The notes under the pieces were generated by a model. The model was not told where the DNA came from. It saw only the letters and a program-made list of their open reading frames with translations, and did no database searches. From assembly GCA_965222205.1 (NCBI GenBank), contig OZ244932.1:992001-1056000 (forward strand): a stretch of 64,000 nucleotides of DNA, given 5' to 3'. Position 1 is the first letter of the stretch, and each line of letters starts with the position of its first letter. Source of the DNA: RHLJ01 sp965222205 (GTDB lineage Bacteria > Bacteroidota > Rhodothermia > Balneolales > Balneolaceae). Shown piece by piece: positions 36,533 through 45,190 of the stretch. The translations under genes and the position numbers were made by a program.

Positions 36533-36604
36533 GAATTCAAAACAAGTTTGAATTCTGTCTCCCTCCAAAGGGAGACAGTTATTGTCCCTCCTTTGGGGAG
36601 GGAC
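36533..36604. repeat. Three consecutive hairpins
   Basis: GAATTCAAA/TTTGAATTC (36533-36555), CTGTCTCCCT/AGGGAGACAG (36555-36578) and GTCCCTCC/GGAGGGAC (36584-36604) follow one another. Together with the preceding element they fill the 430-bp gap between pnp and the peptidase gene. Confidence 0.8.
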
Positions 36605-36691
36605 AGATCAGCACACTTGTGTGATGATCAGGGAGAGGACATGCCGTGAGATATTTCACAAACCATTACTGATTCTCGGTATCAATAATAG

Positions 36692-36699
36692 TATATTTG
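36692..36699 (+). promoter_or_regulatory. -7 element (TATATTTG) for the M16 peptidase gene
   Basis: TATATTTG fits TAnnTTTG and lies 40 bp before the start codon. A clear TTG at -33 was not found. Confidence 0.5.
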
Positions 36700-36739
36700 C
36701 ACGCATCAAAAATAAGAGACGCATAACAGAATATTCTGC

Positions 36740-37996
36740 ATGGAAAACCTGAAAGAAATTGATTTTATTCGCAAAACCACGCTTGATAATGGACTCAGAA
36801 TTGTAACTGAGCATATCGAAAGCGTAAAAAGTATTTCGGTTGGGATTTGGGTGAAAACAGGTTCCAGAAATGAAACTGAGGAACAGGGAGGAGTAACACA
36901 TTTTCTGGAGCACATGCTGTTTAAAGGAACAGATTCCAGAACTGCATTTGATATCGCACAAAGCATGGAATCAGTTGGTGGATATCTGAATGCTTTTACT
37001 TCTTCAGAGTACACCTGCTATTACGCCCGTTGCGTAGAAGACCAGTTGGATCGGGCACTAGATGTACTTTCTGATATGGTGCTTCATCCATCATTTCCCG
37101 AAGAAGAGGTAGAGAAAGAAAAGAAGGTGGTTATCGAAGAGATGAAAATGTACCGCGATTCTCCGGATGATTATCTCTTTGAGGAATTCAGCTCTAAAAT
37201 GTTTGAGGGTCATGCGTTGGGCCGTCCAATTTTAGGTACCGAAGAAACCGTTTCTGCTTTCTCTCGTGATGATTTATACAACTATATGGCTGATCGTTAT
37301 AAACCTTCAAATCTTTTGGTTGCGGTAGCCGGACATGTATACCATGAAAAAGTAGTAGAAGTAGTAAAAAACTACTTTAATCAGCTCGACTATGATTCTG
37401 TGGTTAATGGGAAGCAACCTATTGAAGAGTTAAAACCAGAGAAGCTCGAACTCACCAAAGCTATTGAGCAAACGCACTATATCCTGGGAAGAAGAGGGCT
37501 AAATTTTGACCACGAAGATAAGTATCTGCTTCTGTTAGCAAATACGATTCTGGGAGGAGGAATGAGCTCTCGGTTACATCAGAATGTGCGCGAGAAATAC
37601 GGGTATTGCTACTCTATCCAGGCCTTTAACCAATCCTATTCAGATACCGGAATATGGGGAGTATATGTGGGAACTGATAAAGAATATGTAGAGCATGTGC
37701 ATGAATTGGTAGTAGCGGAACTTGATAAAATCCGAAATGAAATTGTTCCTGCAAAAGAACTGGAAGAAGCAAAGTCTCAACTAAAAGGAAAGCTGTTACT
37801 TTCGCAGGAGAATACCAGTAATCGAATGATGCGATTAGCTAAAAGTGAACTTTATTTCGATCGCTTTGTTACGTTGGATGAACTCGAAGAAAACATTATG
37901 AATGTAACCGCAGAACAAATTCAGGGATTCGCCAAAGACTTCTTCGACCAGAAATATTATATGGAAGCCGTATTAACCCCTAACGGGGAATTATAA
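36740..37996 (+). CDS. M16 family zinc peptidase (processing-peptidase-like)
   Basis: 418 residues with the inverted zinc motif HFLEH (THFLEHMLFKGT near residue 54) and the downstream Glu in KKVVIEEMKMYRDSPDDYLFEEF near 130. LGRPILGTEE and the C-terminal GGGMSSRLHQNVREKYGYCYSI (near 275) are typical of the mitochondrial processing peptidase/PqqL branch. No signal peptide is present, so it is probably cytoplasmic. Related bacterial enzymes are often encoded near pnp and rpsO, as here. Confidence 0.93.
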   Translation: MENLKEIDFIRKTTLDNGLRIVTEHIESVKSISVGIWVKTGSRNETEEQGGVTHFLEHMLFKGTDSRTAFDIAQSMESVGGYLNAFTSSEYTCYYARCVEDQLDRALDVLSDMVLHPSFPEEEVEKEKKVVIEEMKMYRDSPDDYLFEEFSSKMFEGHALGRPILGTEETVSAFSRDDLYNYMADRYKPSNLLVAVAGHVYHEKVVEVVKNYFNQLDYDSVVNGKQPIEELKPEKLELTKAIEQTHYILGRRGLNFDHEDKYLLLLANTILGGGMSSRLHQNVREKYGYCYSIQAFNQSYSDTGIWGVYVGTDKEYVEHVHELVVAELDKIRNEIVPAKELEEAKSQLKGKLLLSQENTSNRMMRLAKSELYFDRFVTLDELEENIMNVTAEQIQGFAKDFFDQKYYMEAVLTPNGEL

Positions 37997-38003
37997 ATTA
38001 TGA

Positions 38004-38133
38004 ATGCTGAATTTTGAATGAAGACTTTGTCACTTCGAGTGAAAACGAGAAGTCTAAAGAGCTAACCGAAGCCTCAAGAACCTTTAGATGTCTCACATGC
38101 GTTCTACATGACAAACAATTCAAAATTCAGCAT
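38004..38133. repeat. 130-bp nested inverted-repeat element between the peptidase gene and asnS
   Basis: The outer arms ATGCTGAATTTTGAAT (38004-38019) and ATTCAAAATTCAGCAT (38118-38133) are perfect 16-bp inverted repeats. Inside lies a TGTCACTTCGAG...TCTAAAG / CTTTAGATGTCT...CATGACA hairpin related to the element at 12259-12331. The structure is MITE-like. Confidence 0.8.
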
Positions 38134-38157
38134 TTAAAATTCAAAATTATAAAGTAA

Positions 38158-39651
38158 ATGATCTACATCAATCAACTCGCAAACCATGTTGATAACACCG
38201 TAACGTTGAAAGGTTGGGTGTATAATTACCGCAGCAGCGGAAGTCTGGTATTCATCGAAATGAGAGACGGAACCGGCCTCACACAGTGTGTAGTGGCCAA
38301 GGATGACGTCTCAGAAGAAGCATGGGAGGCTGCGACTTCATTGAAGCAGGAAAGTTCGCTGGAAATTACTGGTACAGTTAAAGCCGATGATCGTAGTATC
38401 GGCGGACATGAAATCCATGTATCAGATGTAAATGTGATTCAGGTTGCGGAAGATTACCCGATTACTCCCAAAGAGCATGGCGTTGAGTTCTTGATGAATA
38501 ACCGTCACTTATGGCTTCGAAGTCAGCGCCAGTGGGCGGCAATGAGAGTTCGTAACGAGATCATTTTTGCGATACACACCTTTTTTCAGGAGCGGAATTT
38601 TGTACAGATGGATTCCCCGATTTTTACCGGAAATGCTGCGGAAGGAAGTACCACGTTGTTTGAAACTGAATTCTTTGAAGAGCCTGCCTATCTTGCTCAA
38701 ACAGGTCAGCTGTATGGAGAAGCGATGGCCATGGCACATGGCTTGATTTATACTTTTGGTCCTACGTTCAGAGCTGAAAAATCCAAAACACGGCGACACC
38801 TTTCCGAATTCTGGATGATAGAGCCGGAAATGGCATATTATGATCTGAAAATGAATATGGATCTTGCAGAAGACATGATTCGCTTCATTGTGAAAACAGT
38901 GTTGGATAAACGTAAAGCCGAACTGGATATCCTGGAAAGAGATACTTCAAAGCTTGAAGCTCTGGTTAAGAATTCATTCGTGCGAATGACCTATACGGAA
39001 GCGGTAGAAATTCTTACCAGCGAAGCTACTGCCAAGATGCTGGATGACATGCTTGATGCAAGAAAACAGGAAGAAAAAAATATCAAGCAGGAGAGGGAGG
39101 AGATTAAGAAAGAACATGGTTCTGCAAAAAAGTGGAGAAAGAATCAGATTGATGCCCGCATTAAAGAAATTAGTTCTCGACTGGATCAAATAGAGGAAGA
39201 TTACCGCAATATTCCACAATGGAAAGAATCGGCTCAGAATTTTGAATGGGGCAACGACTTCGGCGGAAGTGACGAAACCGTGCTAACCATGCAATACGAA
39301 GTTCCTGTAATGGTGACCCACTGGCCGGCTGAAATCAAAGCGTTTTACATGAAGCGAGATGAATCCGGTAAACATGCCCTGGGTGTCGATGTTCTTGCTC
39401 CTGAGGGCTACGGCGAGATCATTGGTGGAAGTCAGCGGGAAGACGATCTCGAACTCATGCACGAACGCATTGAAGAGGAGGGACTCGATAAAGAAGTCTT
39501 TGAGTGGTACCTGGATTTACGTCGCTATGGAACCGTTCCTCATGCCGGCTTTGGTCTAGGGCTGGAACGCACCGTTGCGTGGCTCTGTGGCCTTTCTCAC
39601 GTCCGTGAGACTATTCCATTCCCAAGGATGATGGGGAGGCTTAAACCGTAG
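38158..39651 (+). CDS. asnS: Asparaginyl-tRNA synthetase with an internal charged insertion
   Basis: Class II synthetase with an N-terminal OB-fold anticodon domain (VTLKGWVYNYRSSGSLVFIEMRDGTGLTQ) and the catalytic core: FVQMDSPIFTG, TFRAEKSKTRRHLSEFWMIEPE (motif 2) and GFGLGLERTVAWLCGL (motif 3). Length is 497, above the usual 430-470. The excess is a run of about 60 mostly charged residues near 305-360 (DARKQEEKNIKQEREEIKK through IPQWKESAQNF), predicted coiled coil, between EILTSEA and the FEWGNDFGGS segment. The remainder of the core is intact. Confidence 0.95.
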   Translation: MIYINQLANHVDNTVTLKGWVYNYRSSGSLVFIEMRDGTGLTQCVVAKDDVSEEAWEAATSLKQESSLEITGTVKADDRSIGGHEIHVSDVNVIQVAEDYPITPKEHGVEFLMNNRHLWLRSQRQWAAMRVRNEIIFAIHTFFQERNFVQMDSPIFTGNAAEGSTTLFETEFFEEPAYLAQTGQLYGEAMAMAHGLIYTFGPTFRAEKSKTRRHLSEFWMIEPEMAYYDLKMNMDLAEDMIRFIVKTVLDKRKAELDILERDTSKLEALVKNSFVRMTYTEAVEILTSEATAKMLDDMLDARKQEEKNIKQEREEIKKEHGSAKKWRKNQIDARIKEISSRLDQIEEDYRNIPQWKESAQNFEWGNDFGGSDETVLTMQYEVPVMVTHWPAEIKAFYMKRDESGKHALGVDVLAPEGYGEIIGGSQREDDLELMHERIEEEGLDKEVFEWYLDLRRYGTVPHAGFGLGLERTVAWLCGLSHVRETIPFPRMMGRLKP

Positions 39652-39658
39652 GTTTCTA

Positions 39659-39686
39659 GCAATGGACTTATTTCAAAGTCCGTTGC
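39659..39686. terminator. Hairpin between asnS and the convergent gene
   Basis: GCAATGGACTT (39659-39669) pairs with AAGTCCGTTGC (39676-39686) with one G-T mismatch. No strong T-run follows, so a bidirectional weak terminator is possible. Confidence 0.5.
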
Positions 39687-39703
39687 CAATTATCTAAACA
39701 AAG

Positions 39704-40183
39704 TTAGTTGCATACTGCATCTGCACCATTCTTTAATAACTTTGCTATGTATCCTACAACAAAAGGAAGTAATACAGGTGCTATTCCTCCTCCTAAAACA
39801 GGAATTAATCCTAGAAGCACCGCTTTTATAATATCTTTAATACCTCCATCAACTTGTACTTTTACTACATCACAAAATACTTTTTTAATTGCCCGTTTGA
39901 GTTTACGAAACTTTGGAAGTCGAACTCTGAATCTGTGATTAATTAAAAGTGTTTCTGCCAAGGAGAAGTTTAGATTTTCTATTTCTTCTTCTTTAAAATT
40001 GATAAGAATTTTTTCGGATTCTTCGTGATCAAGAAAGTCTATGAAAAGAGGATTTTCAAGTTCTCTGTTCATATATCTATCTATATATTCATCACTATTT
40101 TCTGCAAGTGCGGCTGCTTCTAGGGCTAAGTAGTTAATCCATTCTTCTGTAATTTGATCTTCAGAATTAAAAAGAGTTTCCAT
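39704..40183 (-). CDS. Hypothetical protein with C-terminal hydrophobic, Gly-rich segment
   Basis: 159 residues. An acidic N-terminal half (many Glu, helical) is followed by a basic stretch (RVRLPKFRKLKRAIKKVF) and a hydrophobic C-terminal region (IKAVLLGLIPVLGGGIAPVLLPFVVGYI). The basic-then-hydrophobic, glycine-containing tail resembles small membrane-active or membrane-anchored proteins, but no family is recognised. AT-rich and isolated. Confidence 0.65.
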   Translation of the reverse strand: METLFNSEDQITEEWINYLALEAAALAENSDEYIDRYMNRELENPLFIDFLDHEESEKILINFKEEEIENLNFSLAETLLINHRFRVRLPKFRKLKRAIKKVFCDVVKVQVDGGIKDIIKAVLLGLIPVLGGGIAPVLLPFVVGYIAKLLKNGADAVCN

Positions 40184-40309
40184 TTGTATAAAATTAGTTA
40201 AGGCTTACTATATAATTGAAAACTTCCGCTATTAAATAACTACATAATCATGCTGTTTATTTGGACTGAAATACACTACTTATTAAATATTGAATGTCAA
40301 AGAAAAAGG

Positions 40310-40450
40310 CCTTCCTGCACGTAGCCAGCCGTTTCAAAGTATTGAATTGCTGACAGGTCGTTTCGACAAAGGCAGGGAGGTGGCTTGCAAAAGCGAGGCG
40401 TTGCAAGACGGAGGGTGTCCTTTTCGGCAACTGAGCCATCCACAAACACA
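40310..40450. repeat. Dispersed repeat with apparent ORF in both strands
   Basis: Contains GACAGGTCGTTTCGACAAAG and GGAGGTGGCTTGCAAAAGC segments with internal palindromes (TCGTTTCGA and CTTGCAAAAG/GTTGCAAG). Short ORFs across it on both strands are repeat-derived rather than genes. Confidence 0.55.
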
Positions 40451-40488
40451 CTTCATAATATCATTTGCACAACTATATTGATCTCCCC

Positions 40489-40518
40489 TTGAGGGAGACT
40501 TCTTAATAATTACTTTTG
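40489..40518 (+). promoter_or_regulatory. Bacteroidota-type promoter for the T9SS cargo gene
   Basis: TTG (40489-40491) and TACTTTTG (40511-40518) are 19 bp apart, 50 bp before the ATG at 40568. Confidence 0.6.
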
Positions 40519-40567
40519 TAACTCATCAAAAGGTCAAATCTCTTACATTCTAAAAAAGACTAAAACT

Positions 40568-41608
40568 ATGAATCTGTTCGTACGCATTAGCTTAGCACTA
40601 CTTTTTATAACCGGGAGTTCTATCCCAATACCTGCTTTCCAAAATGATGATTTATCCGATGATTTTGAAACGGCTGGAGAACTAACCGGATTTATTACCA
40701 ATAATCCCAATTCATTGCCCGATGTGATAAAAGTGGCTGGTCGGTACCGGGCAAATGTGATAAACAACGATAATAACATCACGCTTCATTTTAATGAGTT
40801 TCAAGGAAGATTGGACGCTAAACTTTTAGCTTTCCCCTTTGAGTTTATCGCCCGGAACATAGGGATTGGTACTCAGGAAGACTCACAAACAGCGCCCGGT
40901 TCTTCCGGAGATCCCTATATCTTTTCAGGAGTTCAGGTTCATGTTCCTGAGTTGGAATCCAGAAATTCATCGCATGTTGTGGTAGGTCATCGCGGACCAA
41001 CTGAATTTACGATTGAAGGGAAAAATACGTTAAACGGAGCTTCAAGTGTCAATGATGCCGGTGAAGGTATTGTGCCTGATGGAAGAGCAGACATCAGAAT
41101 TGTCGGTAATGAAGACCAAACCATAACGGTATATTGGCAACTGCCGGATCAAGCTGAGGACAACTGGATTTTATATAATGATACCGGAACCCTGCCCGGA
41201 ACGGCTCCAACCTATGGGGATAGTGTATATGTTGGCTTGATTACCTATGTTTTTGAACAGAATGGTCTTCCTTTTGTGGGAACTTGTGATGGAATTGAAG
41301 TCACTCAGTTAACAGCTACTTCTAGTGAGATTACAGAAGAACCGGCTAGGTTTTCGCTGGAACAGAATTATCCTAACCCGTTCAACCCAACTACAAAAAT
41401 TACTTTTACCTTAGATAAACCCGGTTTTACAAGTCTGATTATCTATGATGCATCTGGCAGGAAAATTTCAACCTTAGCGGGGAAACAGTTTGCTGCGGGA
41501 CTTCATACCTTAGATTTTGATTCAAATTCTCTGGGTAGCGGCACTTATTTTTACACCCTTACGGTAGAGGGGAAAAGCCTGACCAGAATGATGAGCATTA
41601 TAAAATAA
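40568..41608 (+). CDS. Secreted protein with T9SS type A sorting domain
   Basis: 346 residues with a signal peptide (MNLFVRISLALLFITGSSIPIPAF), a beta-rich central domain (about 30-250) and a C-terminal sorting domain: RFSLEQNYPNPFNPTTKITF then GLHTLDFDSNSLGSGTYFYTLTVEG near the end. The NYPNPFNPTT motif is a hallmark of the Por/T9SS C-terminal domain, recognised by the type IX secretion machinery, which cleaves it and anchors or releases the cargo. The central domain is not recognised; it may bind carbohydrate (jelly-roll-like sequence), which is a guess. Confidence 0.93.
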   Translation: MNLFVRISLALLFITGSSIPIPAFQNDDLSDDFETAGELTGFITNNPNSLPDVIKVAGRYRANVINNDNNITLHFNEFQGRLDAKLLAFPFEFIARNIGIGTQEDSQTAPGSSGDPYIFSGVQVHVPELESRNSSHVVVGHRGPTEFTIEGKNTLNGASSVNDAGEGIVPDGRADIRIVGNEDQTITVYWQLPDQAEDNWILYNDTGTLPGTAPTYGDSVYVGLITYVFEQNGLPFVGTCDGIEVTQLTATSSEITEEPARFSLEQNYPNPFNPTTKITFTLDKPGFTSLIIYDASGRKISTLAGKQFAAGLHTLDFDSNSLGSGTYFYTLTVEGKSLTRMMSIIK

Positions 41609-41609
41609 T

Positions 41610-42032
41610 CTAGCTCAGATAGTCTTTGATTTTCGTAATCCTGAAATTTCGATCGATCGAATATATTTTTTCATCCTGTTCAATGAATTCATAAAGCTGA
41701 AGGGATAGAGCAAAATAGGAAAGGCTTTGCTTGTGCTTTTCAGAGATATCAAAATTCTCCTCTGCCAGCTCATAAAAAATATCCGCCAGAATATTCAGAT
41801 GTTCGTTTGTGAAGCCAGTCTCTTTTTTCAGGTAGGGTATACCTTGCTCTTTAAGAATTGAGGAAAGCTCCTCTAAATCAAATCCAAGCTCTTCTTTAAG
41901 TACCTCATTGGTATATGCGACTGCTTCATCTTCTTGCCCATGTTGCTTGATTCGCAAAACCTGTGTAAGAATAGTATTCAGCACTTGAGTCAATTGCTGA
42001 ATTTGCCGCATTATATAATCCTGACTAAACAT
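41610..42032 (-). CDS. Hypothetical helical protein (DUF6483-like N-terminus)
   Basis: 140 residues, mostly helical. The N-terminus MFSQDYIMRQIQQLTQVLNTIL resembles the start of DUF6483 proteins (usually MxxQDYIMRxIxQL), but the rest is not certain. Function unknown. It is convergent with the T9SS cargo gene (two bases apart) and divergent from the SGNH gene. Confidence 0.7.
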   Translation of the reverse strand: MFSQDYIMRQIQQLTQVLNTILTQVLRIKQHGQEDEAVAYTNEVLKEELGFDLEELSSILKEQGIPYLKKETGFTNEHLNILADIFYELAEENFDISEKHKQSLSYFALSLQLYEFIEQDEKIYSIDRNFRITKIKDYLS

Positions 42033-42168
42033 ACCAAAGGATAGTTATTAGAAGATCATATACCAAGCTTCAAAAAAAGCTATTAACTAACTTTCTAAAG
42101 ACTTTATTGATCCATATTGTGATGGTTATACACATCTTACTAACTTTGGATAAAATTTATCTACAAGA

Positions 42169-43392
42169 TTGAATAAGGACGCGTTTATCATATTAGTTAT
42201 CTCGCTTGGGGTATTGGTCGGCATCGAAGTTATAATGCAATTCATGCACTACCTCGATGTGAGGAATAATCCTGCAAAGTATGAGCAGCCGGAATTAGCT
42301 TTTCAATTTAATGAAGATTACCTGGTAGAACTGGTTCCGGGAATTGAAAAAACTTATGTACGAAGTCAGGAGAATGGGGGAGATTCAATTTCGTGGAAAG
42401 TAAATTTTGGTGGATTCAGAGGCTCACCAATTAAAGACCAAAGTGATTTCAGAATTATGGTTTATGGAGATTCAAATATCCAGGCCAGGTTTTCTGTTGA
42501 AGAATCAACTTATGTGTACAAACTTGGACAGTATTTAAAGGAAACTCAAAGAAATGACATAGAAGTCATAAATGCGGGAGTTGTCGGATTTGGCCCTGAC
42601 CAGTCGTTGCTAAAGTTTGAGCAGGAAGTGGATATTTATGAACCGGATTTGGTGATTCTAAACGTGTTTGCAGGAAATGATTTCGGGGATATCATCAGGA
42701 ATCGATTGTTTGAATTGGATAAGAAAGGGGATTTAATGAAAACTTCTTTTAAAATAGCACCGGATCAGGAGTTTCAAACAGAAGAAAATTTTAAGATAAG
42801 GTTGTTAGAATGGACAAAATCAGTTCGGGAAGGTATGGATGAGCGAAGAAATGAACGGAAAGCAGTCGATGATCCTGAAGCCTATGAACGAGGAGTATTC
42901 AACTATTTTGATGAAGCGAACAGAAAGGCGTTTGAGATATATAAAAACGGAGAAAAAAGGTTTTTCTCACACTTTCAGGATTCCTATGAGACAGATTTAG
43001 CAACTAATCCTATGTCAGAGGCTTCAAAAGAAAAGATGTTATTGATGAAGGCACTTCTTTCCAGAATGAACGATCTGGCAAATGAAAAAGGAGTCCAATT
43101 TCTAGTTCAGATCCTGCCGTCATCAACCGATTTAACTCCCTCGAATTATGTACTGGGAAATGAGTTTCTAAAAAGAAATTTTTCAGAATATGATCAGATT
43201 CGTTTAACGAATATTCTTCTTGAAATAACCAAAGAGTTGGAGATTGCTTCTGTAGATTTGTATCCGGTCTTTTCGAATAATAATCCTGAATCTTTGTTTT
43301 TCAGAGGAGAAAACAATCATTGGAATGACAAAGGGCAAAATCTAGCGGCCAGGGAAATGGCAACGTTTATTTCAGACTCTTTATTAAGATAA
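42169..43392 (+). CDS. SGNH/GDSL-like hydrolase with N-terminal membrane anchor
   Basis: 407 residues. An N-terminal hydrophobic helix (AFIILVISLGVLVGIEVIMQF) suggests a membrane-anchored protein. MVYGDSNIQARFSVEE (near residue 103) resembles SGNH block I with the nucleophile Ser, VINAGVVGFGPDQSLL (near 135) is block II, LNVFAGNDFGD (near 165) block III, and GENNHWNDKGQNLA near the C-terminus provides the catalytic His in block V. Such domains act on O-acyl groups of polysaccharides or lipids; substrate unknown. The start is TTG 42169 by frame; no strong ribosome site is seen. Confidence 0.8.
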   Translation: MNKDAFIILVISLGVLVGIEVIMQFMHYLDVRNNPAKYEQPELAFQFNEDYLVELVPGIEKTYVRSQENGGDSISWKVNFGGFRGSPIKDQSDFRIMVYGDSNIQARFSVEESTYVYKLGQYLKETQRNDIEVINAGVVGFGPDQSLLKFEQEVDIYEPDLVILNVFAGNDFGDIIRNRLFELDKKGDLMKTSFKIAPDQEFQTEENFKIRLLEWTKSVREGMDERRNERKAVDDPEAYERGVFNYFDEANRKAFEIYKNGEKRFFSHFQDSYETDLATNPMSEASKEKMLLMKALLSRMNDLANEKGVQFLVQILPSSTDLTPSNYVLGNEFLKRNFSEYDQIRLTNILLEITKELEIASVDLYPVFSNNNPESLFFRGENNHWNDKGQNLAAREMATFISDSLLR

Positions 43393-43397
43393 GATTG

Positions 43398-43700
43398 CTA
43401 GTATTTCTTTTTTGAAACCCTATTGTTGGTGATAGGATTCTGAGCAGGCGAGACAAATCGTTTCACGTCTTCACTTCTTTTCTTTCGGTGTTTGGTACTT
43501 CTTCCGGAAACTCTTTTTCTCCATCGCTCCCAGCTTTTACGTTTCAGGCTACGACGCATAAACTCAATTACTTCAGGTTCAGAAAGTCCAAATTGAGCTT
43601 CAATAGCATCAAAAGGGGTGCGATCTTCCCAAGCCATTCCAATGATTCGGTCTACTTGATGAGGTTGAAGGTTATATTTTTCGACGTAGTTTGTGCTCAT
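43398..43700 (-). CDS. TIGR03643 (DUF2805) family protein
   Basis: About 100 residues. MAWEDRTPFDAIEAQFGLSEPEVIEFMRRSLKRKSWERWRKRVSGRSTKH matches the small conserved protein family TIGR03643, probably a helix-turn-helix-like fold. Function unknown. I start at the ATG ending at 43700 (MSTNYVEKYNL); an upstream in-frame ATG ending 43718 adds six residues. Confidence 0.85.
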   Translation of the reverse strand: MSTNYVEKYNLQPHQVDRIIGMAWEDRTPFDAIEAQFGLSEPEVIEFMRRSLKRKSWERWRKRVSGRSTKHRKKRSEDVKRFVSPAQNPITNNRVSKKKY

Positions 43701-43735
43701 ATTCACTGCTAAGAACACTTTTACAATACAAGCGT

Positions 43736-44467
43736 TCAGTCTACATTTACTTTATTAGCCAGTGTATCATTATGATGAAGCAGAAGAGAGCGAAGGTAAC
43801 TTCCGATAAAGTTTACACCATCAAAACCGGCCTTTTTAGCCGCTTCATCTTCTTCTTCGAAACTGGTGCTCCCGCCGCCGGCGAAATCCTGAATATTGTA
43901 GTAGGCCCCGATTGTCAGGATATCCCAGGAAGGACCAAATACTCTGGTAAAGATGAAGTTTCCTTTATGATTGATGTGGCTATAGAATTCATTCTCCATT
44001 TTTCTCTGTTCGAGAAGTTCAGCTTGTTTCCCGGCCAATGCAGTAAAAATCTCAATATGGAAATAACCATACTCTTCGAACCATTCATTGAATAGTTCCT
44101 TGCCTGGTCCTTCAATAATTCCTTCTTCCTGAAAACTGACAAGATTATGGTATGAATCGCCATACGATTTCTCAATCGTTTTGGAAGCAGTTCTATTCAT
44201 CATTTGTTCTTCTGAGAAATACGAAGTCAGATTATCAATAGGGTAGATGAGCATCAAGTCCCAATGATCTCCCTGACTATGTCTCAATAAGTAAGGTTTT
44301 TCGATTCCAAGTGATTTATAATTAGAAATATCTTCCTTAATCACTTCGATCAATTGCAGCAAATCTCCTGGGTTGGCGCGAAGTAAAGTGAGTTTATATT
44401 GTTGCTCCTGAGAAAGCAGTAGGGTAGAAGAGAAAGCGAGGATTAATAAAAAAGGAATTTTTTTCAT
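43736..44467 (-). CDS. Secreted hypothetical protein
   Basis: 243 residues with a signal peptide (MKKIPFLLILAFSSTLLLSQ). The body contains two similar halves reminiscent of ferredoxin-like ABM/NIPSNAP-type repeats (DHWDLMLIYPIDNL and SWDILTIGAYYNIQDF), so a duplicated dimeric alpha-beta barrel domain is possible. No catalytic motif was recognised. Confidence 0.75.
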   Translation of the reverse strand: MKKIPFLLILAFSSTLLLSQEQQYKLTLLRANPGDLLQLIEVIKEDISNYKSLGIEKPYLLRHSQGDHWDLMLIYPIDNLTSYFSEEQMMNRTASKTIEKSYGDSYHNLVSFQEEGIIEGPGKELFNEWFEEYGYFHIEIFTALAGKQAELLEQRKMENEFYSHINHKGNFIFTRVFGPSWDILTIGAYYNIQDFAGGGSTSFEEEDEAAKKAGFDGVNFIGSYLRSLLLHHNDTLANKVNVD

Positions 44468-44529
44468 CAGCTTTAATAAATGTTTATATCAGAATTTGAA
44501 GAAAGTAGATATAAGCTGAAGATTTTGAA

Positions 44530-44556
44530 ATAAAAAAGAGTCCCGAAAAGACTCTT
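44530..44556 (-). terminator. Intrinsic terminator on the minus strand
   Basis: AAGAGTC (44536-44542) and GACTCTT (44550-44556) form a stem; on the minus strand it is followed by a T-run (TTTTTTA). It lies about 160 bp downstream of the DUF1801 gene with no ORF between. Confidence 0.65.
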
Positions 44557-44715
44557 GTGGACTTAAACATGTGTTTTACTGCCATCAAGCATGAATTATT
44601 TTAAATTTATACGTCCATAAAAATTTGTTTTAATTTGTAATTTGGATTCTGTTTCAATCAGTTTTGATATCCATTCTCCAAGAAATAACTTATAGCCATT
44701 GTTCTATCGTGTTTT

Positions 44716-45093
44716 TCACTTTTTTAATAGTTCATTCCGATATTTTATCATTCGGATAATAAGTTCTTTTGGCATTGGTCTGTCTAATGGAAACTGAACC
44801 GAACCTTTAGCTCTTTTGTATTCGCTCAATTCCGATTCGAATTTTTCCATAGTTGTTGGGTGTGGATAAAGTCCAACGTGTTTTTTATACCCCGCAATCA
44901 TAATCTGCTGTTCCCTTTTTCCATTTTCGACTAAAGCATAAGCAGGAATATTATAGTTTAGCAGTTCCGTGGCTTCTGGTTCCACTTTTAGAATACATTC
45001 TTTTAATTCTAAAAGCTTCTTTCTTACGTTATCCGGTTGAGCATCAAAATATTCGTTCACATTTTTATACTCCACTTTTCTACTCATTTTCAT
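44716..45093 (-). CDS. DUF1801 (YdhG-like) protein
   Basis: 125 residues with the DUF1801 pattern: NVNEYFDAQPDNVRKKLLELKECIL, a ELLNYNIPAYAL motif, KKHVGLYPHP and KGSVQFPLDRPMPKELIIRMI. The family includes a B. subtilis frataxin-like protein, but most members have no assigned role. Two in-frame ATGs are six bases apart and either could start. Confidence 0.88.
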   Translation of the reverse strand: MKMSRKVEYKNVNEYFDAQPDNVRKKLLELKECILKVEPEATELLNYNIPAYALVENGKREQQIMIAGYKKHVGLYPHPTTMEKFESELSEYKRAKGSVQFPLDRPMPKELIIRMIKYRNELLKK

Positions 45094-45190
45094 TCCAATT
45101 TAATTGTCGATTGGGTTTTGCACATTTCATACAACTAAATATATGTTACTGATTTTTCTATCTAAGGGGATCAATAAGAAATTGAATCCA

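Noticed and set aside
40257..40481. Short ORFs on both strands
   Set aside because: They follow a dispersed repeat with palindromic segments rather than a gene.
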